64,000 nucleotides of DNA, taken from positions 5,032,027 to 5,096,026 of the forward strand of contig NZ_JOJP01000001.1 of assembly GCF_000710775.1 (NCBI RefSeq). Direction: 5' to 3'. The notes under the pieces are model-generated. The model was given only the letters and a program-made list of their open reading frames with translations. It was not told the DNA's origin and searched no databases. Below, piece after piece: positions 60,709 through 64,000 of the stretch (the first letter of the stretch is position 1; each line of letters begins with the position of its first letter). Made by a program: the position numbers and the translations under genes. The DNA comes from Endozoicomonas elysicola. GTDB taxonomy: Bacteria; Pseudomonadota; Gammaproteobacteria; Pseudomonadales; Endozoicomonadaceae.

Positions 60709-62040
60709 ATGACCCAAAAGACGGCGCTGAATTTATCCACCGGGGCCGGAAACCTTAAGCGCTTATGTTGGCTTCGTGGAATCCTGATTTCCTTTGAAGG
60801 TATTGTTTTTCTTCTGACCAGTTCCAGGTTTCAGTTCCCACTAACCGGCCTATATCTTGTTTTATTGTTCAATACTATCCTTATCAGCAGTACTGCTTTT
60901 CGGCTGCTAATCAATAAAACAGCAGTCGGTGATCGCGAGTTTTTCCTTCAGCTATTACTGGATCTCTTAAGCCAGACCACGCTGCTTTTCTTTAGTGGTG
61001 GTTATACAAACCCACTAGTCTCTGTCTATCTGGTAACCATTTCCATTGGTTCAGCACTGCTGCCCAGACTGTTCAGCTGGAGCCTCACTTGCAGTGCAGT
61101 ACTGTTTTATACACTCCTTATGAAATGGTATTTACCAGCTGGGCTTGACTCAGCCCCTGAACAATCACTGTTACACCAACAAGTAATAAATATTCATTTA
61201 TCAGGCATGTGGATAACATTTGTATTAAGTGCACTACTTATTAATTACTTTGTCGAATTAATGGCATCTGCTCTGAGAAAACAGCAGAAAGATATCGCTA
61301 CTGCCAGGGAGCTCCAACTCCGGAATGAAAACATTCTTGCTATTGCCATTCAAGCTGCAGGTGCAGCCCATGAACTTGGAACCCCTTTAGCAACCATGGC
61401 CATCATTCTGGGTGATCTTCAGGATGAATATAAAGATCCCACCCTGAGAGACAACCTGAAACTTCTTAGATGTCAGGTTGATGAGTGCAAAAAAAGACTG
61501 CAACAATTAGTGACTGAAAGCCAGTACAACGGTATTGAAAGTATTGAAATCCGAGACTTTCTTTGTCGGGTCATTCAACAATGGCAGCTGATCAGGCCAG
61601 AGTCAGAACTTCATTATGATACTTCTCAATGGCCACTCTCTGTGTACCTCTCCTGTGACCTGACACTTTACCAGGCCATTTCCGCTCTGCTCGATAATGC
61701 AGAAGATGCCAGCCCGGGCCAAGTTTCACTCGAAGTAAAACAGAATAACCAAAGTTTAACTATACAGATTCGAGATAAAGGCATGGGATTCCCTGAAGCA
61801 CATGCAGCCCAACGTATGGAAAAACACCCTGACAGCAGCAGAGAAGCATGCTTTAACGCTATATCCGATAGATTCAGCCTGAAAGAAGATGGTCTCGGGA
61901 TCGGGCTACTGCTCAGTCAGGCCAGTATTGAGCGGCTGGGAGGTCAGGTTCATATCTGCAGTCAGCAGGAGCAGGGCAGCCTGACCGAAATACAGCTCCC
62001 CATTACCAGTAAGAAGCTTTTCCAACAGTCTCGAAAATAA
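60709..62040 (+). CDS. regB: Redox sensor histidine kinase of the RegB/PrrB/ActS type
   Basis: This 443-residue membrane sensor has about six hydrophobic segments in its first 180 residues. The quinone-linked loop FSGGYTNPLVSVYLV (GGYTNP at 97-102) matches the conserved RegB GGxxNPF. The phosphorylated His is H221 in QAAGAAHELGTPLATMAI, the RegB H-box. C255 and C260 (LLRCQVDECKKR) lie near the redox-Cys position known in RegB. The ATPase domain has LLDNAEDASPG and GLGIGLLLSQ. It phosphorylates the adjacent RegA-like regulator, 20 bp downstream. Confidence 0.92.
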   Translation: MTQKTALNLSTGAGNLKRLCWLRGILISFEGIVFLLTSSRFQFPLTGLYLVLLFNTILISSTAFRLLINKTAVGDREFFLQLLLDLLSQTTLLFFSGGYTNPLVSVYLVTISIGSALLPRLFSWSLTCSAVLFYTLLMKWYLPAGLDSAPEQSLLHQQVINIHLSGMWITFVLSALLINYFVELMASALRKQQKDIATARELQLRNENILAIAIQAAGAAHELGTPLATMAIILGDLQDEYKDPTLRDNLKLLRCQVDECKKRLQQLVTESQYNGIESIEIRDFLCRVIQQWQLIRPESELHYDTSQWPLSVYLSCDLTLYQAISALLDNAEDASPGQVSLEVKQNNQSLTIQIRDKGMGFPEAHAAQRMEKHPDSSREACFNAISDRFSLKEDGLGIGLLLSQASIERLGGQVHICSQQEQGSLTEIQLPITSKKLFQQSRK

Positions 62041-62060
62041 ATCAGGAATAACGTACTGCA

Positions 62061-62642
62061 ATGAGTATCAAGGCAACCTCCGGGCAGCCTGTCATTTTGA
62101 TTGTCGATGATGACCTGACCTTTCTACACACTCTCGCAACCTCATTCAGAAAGCGGGGTTTCACTCCAATCACAGCTGATACCAGCTTTAAGGCTACAAG
62201 CCTGCAACAACAGCACAGGCCAGACCATGCTGTTGTTGATTTGAAAATTGGCAGTGAGAGTGGCCTCAGACTTATTCCATTATTGCGTGACGTTAATCCA
62301 AAAATTGAGATTATTGTACTAACAGGCTATGCCAGCATTGCTACAGCCGTCAGTGCCATCAGACTGGGGGCCAAAGACTATCTCTGTAAACCGGTAGACA
62401 CCTTACAAATACTCGCAGCCCTTAGCATGAAACAGAAACAAACTTCACCTGAGCACCCATCGGAGCGTGAGTTGTGCCCATCCATTCCCGAACAAAGGAT
62501 GCCGGTTTATCAGCTGGAGTGGGAGTATCTGCAGAAAGTACTTCTTGAGCACAATGGCAATATATCTGCAGCAGCCCGTAGCCTGGGCATGCACCGCAGA
62601 ACACTTCAGCGAAAACTCAATAAACGGTCAGGTTCTCGCTGA
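62061..62642 (+). CDS. regA: Redox response regulator of the RegA/PrrA/ActR type
   Basis: This 193-residue regulator has a receiver domain with D60 in HAVVDLKIGSESG as phospho-acceptor and K110 in YLCKPVD, plus VILIVDDD at the start. Residues about 160-190 form the Fis-like helix-turn-helix NISAAARSLGMHRRTLQRKL, nearly identical to RegA/PrrA. It regulates redox-responsive genes. It lies 20 bp after the kinase gene, forming a two-gene operon. The linker between domains is longer than in alphaproteobacterial RegA. Confidence 0.93.
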   Translation: MSIKATSGQPVILIVDDDLTFLHTLATSFRKRGFTPITADTSFKATSLQQQHRPDHAVVDLKIGSESGLRLIPLLRDVNPKIEIIVLTGYASIATAVSAIRLGAKDYLCKPVDTLQILAALSMKQKQTSPEHPSERELCPSIPEQRMPVYQLEWEYLQKVLLEHNGNISAAARSLGMHRRTLQRKLNKRSGSR

Positions 62643-62647
62643 GAACA

Positions 62648-62914
62648 TTAGGGTCTGTTGACATAAGGTTTCTTTCTCAGCTCAAGCCAGAATGCTTCTG
62701 ACCAGGCGCAAGAACGCAGGAATACCCATGTCTTTCAAGTTCTTGCAACGACGGCAGAAGCATTCTGGCTTGAGCCCTACGGGTGGTTCGTAAAGCCGCC
62801 TTCCAGCTTCGTTGAACCGGTTTGATGTAGAATCACTACACTTGCACCCGTTCGCCTCGTGGAAAGCGGCTTTACGAACCACTGAGCTTGGAACCTTATG
62901 TCAACAGATCCTAA
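62648..62914. mobile_element. MITE-like element (267 bp) with 23-bp terminal inverted repeats
   Basis: The ends 62648-62670 and 62892-62914 are inverted repeats that agree in 22 of 23 positions (core TCTGTTGACATAAGGTT). Inside, two perfect stems fill most of the length: a 21-bp pair (62680-62700 with 62755-62775) and a 17-bp pair (62783-62799 with 62866-62882). No transposase is present, so it is probably non-autonomous. The right end overlaps the in-frame ATG (62898) of the VTT gene. Confidence 0.87.
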
Positions 62915-62960
62915 GTATTATTGCCTCACTCCCACGAATGCCATTACGATTGTTCGTTTT

Positions 62961-63758
62961 ATGTGCAGCGACCAGTCGTTTCCTGTGAATAGCCCATTTT
63001 TTCGTAACTCTTTTTTGCGTAACCCGTTCTTACGCAAGAATCGTCAAATACTCTCACTGATGGGGCTGCTCAGTATTACCTCTATCTTTGGGAGCACGCT
63101 TGTCACTACACTGGCTATCACCTGGCAAGATACCCTTAACTCTCTATCCACCAGCCATTGGGTCTGGCTCTTTGCCATTAGCGCCCTGACTATGGCCCTG
63201 GCTCTGACACCATCAACATTGATTGCTCTCATTAGTGGCTATTTTCTGGGGTGGAGCGCTTTTTTCTATATAGTCATTTCATATCCGATTGCCTCTGGCA
63301 TCGGTTATATGGTCGGGAAAACGCTGGATCATGGGAAGCTGATGAGCACATTACCCTCTGAATCCAGAATTCATCGGATTCTTAACGAACTGAGCCATCA
63401 ACATCAGTGGCCACTGGTCATTCTGACCCGTATATCCCCTATTCTGCCTTTCTCACTGATGAATCTTGTTCTGCCTGCTATAGGCATCCGCCTGCATACC
63501 TTTCTGCTGGCTGGCTTTATTGGCATGCTGCCCAGAACGCTGTTTGCCCTGTGGGCAGGTATGCAGGCAAGGGATTTGATCGCTTTACTCGAAAACCCGA
63601 CACAGGGTAATCTGTCGGTCATTTTCATGATTGTCGTCTCAATCATTTCCATTGGTGGCTTGCTGTATCTTGCCCAAAGAGCATCATCAGCTGTTCTTTT
63701 TATAAGAGAGACGGGAGAAGCCGGAATAAAAAGCAGGGAGAGAAAGAAATATGGCTGA
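62961..63758 (+). CDS. VTT-domain membrane protein (TVP38/TMEM64, DedA-related)
   Basis: This 265-residue polytopic membrane protein belongs to the SNARE-associated/VTT superfamily. LTRISPILPFSLMNLVLPAIGI is the defining motif, and SGYFLGWSAFFYIVISYPIASGIGYMVG fits the preceding segment. Members may move or scramble lipids. The frame extends up to an ATG at 62898 that lies inside the mobile element; the ATG at 62961 is the first one wholly outside it, without a clear ribosome-binding site. It overlaps the NYN gene by 8 bp. Confidence 0.85.
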   Translation: MCSDQSFPVNSPFFRNSFLRNPFLRKNRQILSLMGLLSITSIFGSTLVTTLAITWQDTLNSLSTSHWVWLFAISALTMALALTPSTLIALISGYFLGWSAFFYIVISYPIASGIGYMVGKTLDHGKLMSTLPSESRIHRILNELSHQHQWPLVILTRISPILPFSLMNLVLPAIGIRLHTFLLAGFIGMLPRTLFALWAGMQARDLIALLENPTQGNLSVIFMIVVSIISIGGLLYLAQRASSAVLFIRETGEAGIKSRERKKYG

Positions 63759-64000
63759 GAAGCGTGTTGCGCTGTTTGTTGATGTACAAAACATCTATTA
63801 CACCACCCGACAGGCCTATGGTAGCCATTTTGATTACAACGCATTCTGGGCTCAAGTGACGGCCGGTAGAAAGGTGACCAAAGCCATTGCCTATGCCATT
63901 GACCGAGGGGACCCGAAACAACAGCAGTTTCAAACGATTCTCAGAGCTATTGGCTTTGACGTTAAATTGAAACCTTATATTCAGCGCAGTGATGGCACTT
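63751..64000 (+). CDS. NYN-domain (LabA-like) protein, truncated at window end
   Basis: The frame is open from the ATG at 63751 to the last base, 83 codons. EKRVALFVDVQNIYYTTRQA contains the DxxN active-site pattern of NYN/LabA PIN-like nucleases, and KAIAYAIDRGDPKQQQFQTI follows as in such proteins. The 3' end is missing. It overlaps the VTT gene by 8 bp, so the two are likely co-expressed. Function is probably RNA cleavage or binding. Confidence 0.85.
   Translation, partial: MAEKRVALFVDVQNIYYTTRQAYGSHFDYNAFWAQVTAGRKVTKAIAYAIDRGDPKQQQFQTILRAIGFDVKLKPYIQRSDGT

Overview
The window reads as chromosomal DNA of a marine gammaproteobacterium of moderate GC content. The gene repertoire best fits an Oceanospirillales/Endozoicomonas-like host-associated bacterium; this is inference from content, because no rRNA or other phylogenetic marker is present. 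Supporting signs are enterobacterial-style FadD, DeaD, IlvGM, CsdA/TcdA and MoaA/MobB/MoeA, a chitin-type LPMO, a RegB/RegA redox pair, MetS-type NSS transport, and two genes of eukaryote-interaction flavour. No tRNA, rRNA, CRISPR array, prophage or intact transposase was seen.

Layout. 0-10 kb: PBP4-type DacB, a Lon-family protease, a steroid 5-alpha-reductase-like membrane protein, and three tandem MHS-type transporters. 10-16.3 kb: TcdA convergent with a CsdA-CsdE fusion, a short Omp85 barrel, and ilvGM behind a leader peptide, attenuator and second ILV-rich small ORF. 16.3-22.4 kb: secreted and hypothetical proteins, a LysR regulator, a phospholipase C-like enzyme and an AraC regulator with a membrane N-terminus. 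22.7-27.6 kb: a beta-helix lipoprotein, a diheme cytochrome lipoprotein and a DUF1302-type outer-membrane protein. 27.8-40 kb: DsbA-like protein, H-NS, FadD, a GIY-YIG protein, a TyrP-type permease and housekeeping enzymes. 40-51 kb: TrhA/hemolysin III, a C39-like unknown, DeaD, an aldo/keto reductase, an FHS sugar transporter, Pcp, a U-box-like membrane protein and NSS transporter plus MetS. 51.5-56.3 kb: nitrilase and the molybdenum cofactor genes moaA, mobB and moeA. 56.3-64 kb: glutaredoxin, a Pho-box-controlled Na/Pi transporter, the LPMO, TonB, RegB/RegA, a VTT-domain protein and a truncated NYN gene.

How genes work together. CsdAE and TcdA form the sulfur-linked ct6A tRNA modification unit. 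IlvG and IlvM form acetolactate synthase II. MoaA, MobB and MoeA act at successive steps of Mo cofactor synthesis. The beta-helix lipoprotein, cytochrome and DUF1302 genes look like one envelope unit. RegB/RegA form a redox two-component system.

Most notable. (1) The C-terminus of the 48260-49450 protein resembles a U-box, behind hydrophobic segments: a candidate host-directed ubiquitin ligase. (2) The 41183-42349 protein resembles a C39-type peptidase with Ser in the Cys position. (3) Two structured MITE-like elements of almost equal length (266 and 267 bp) end at the 5' ends of mobB and the VTT gene and supply in-frame ATGs. (4) The ilv leader region has two ILV-rich peptides. (5) Terminator-like hairpins sit immediately before the ribosome-binding sites of two transporters. 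(6) Neisseria-DUS-like words occur in inverted repeats. Everything was read by eye; family calls rest on motif recognition without database searches.
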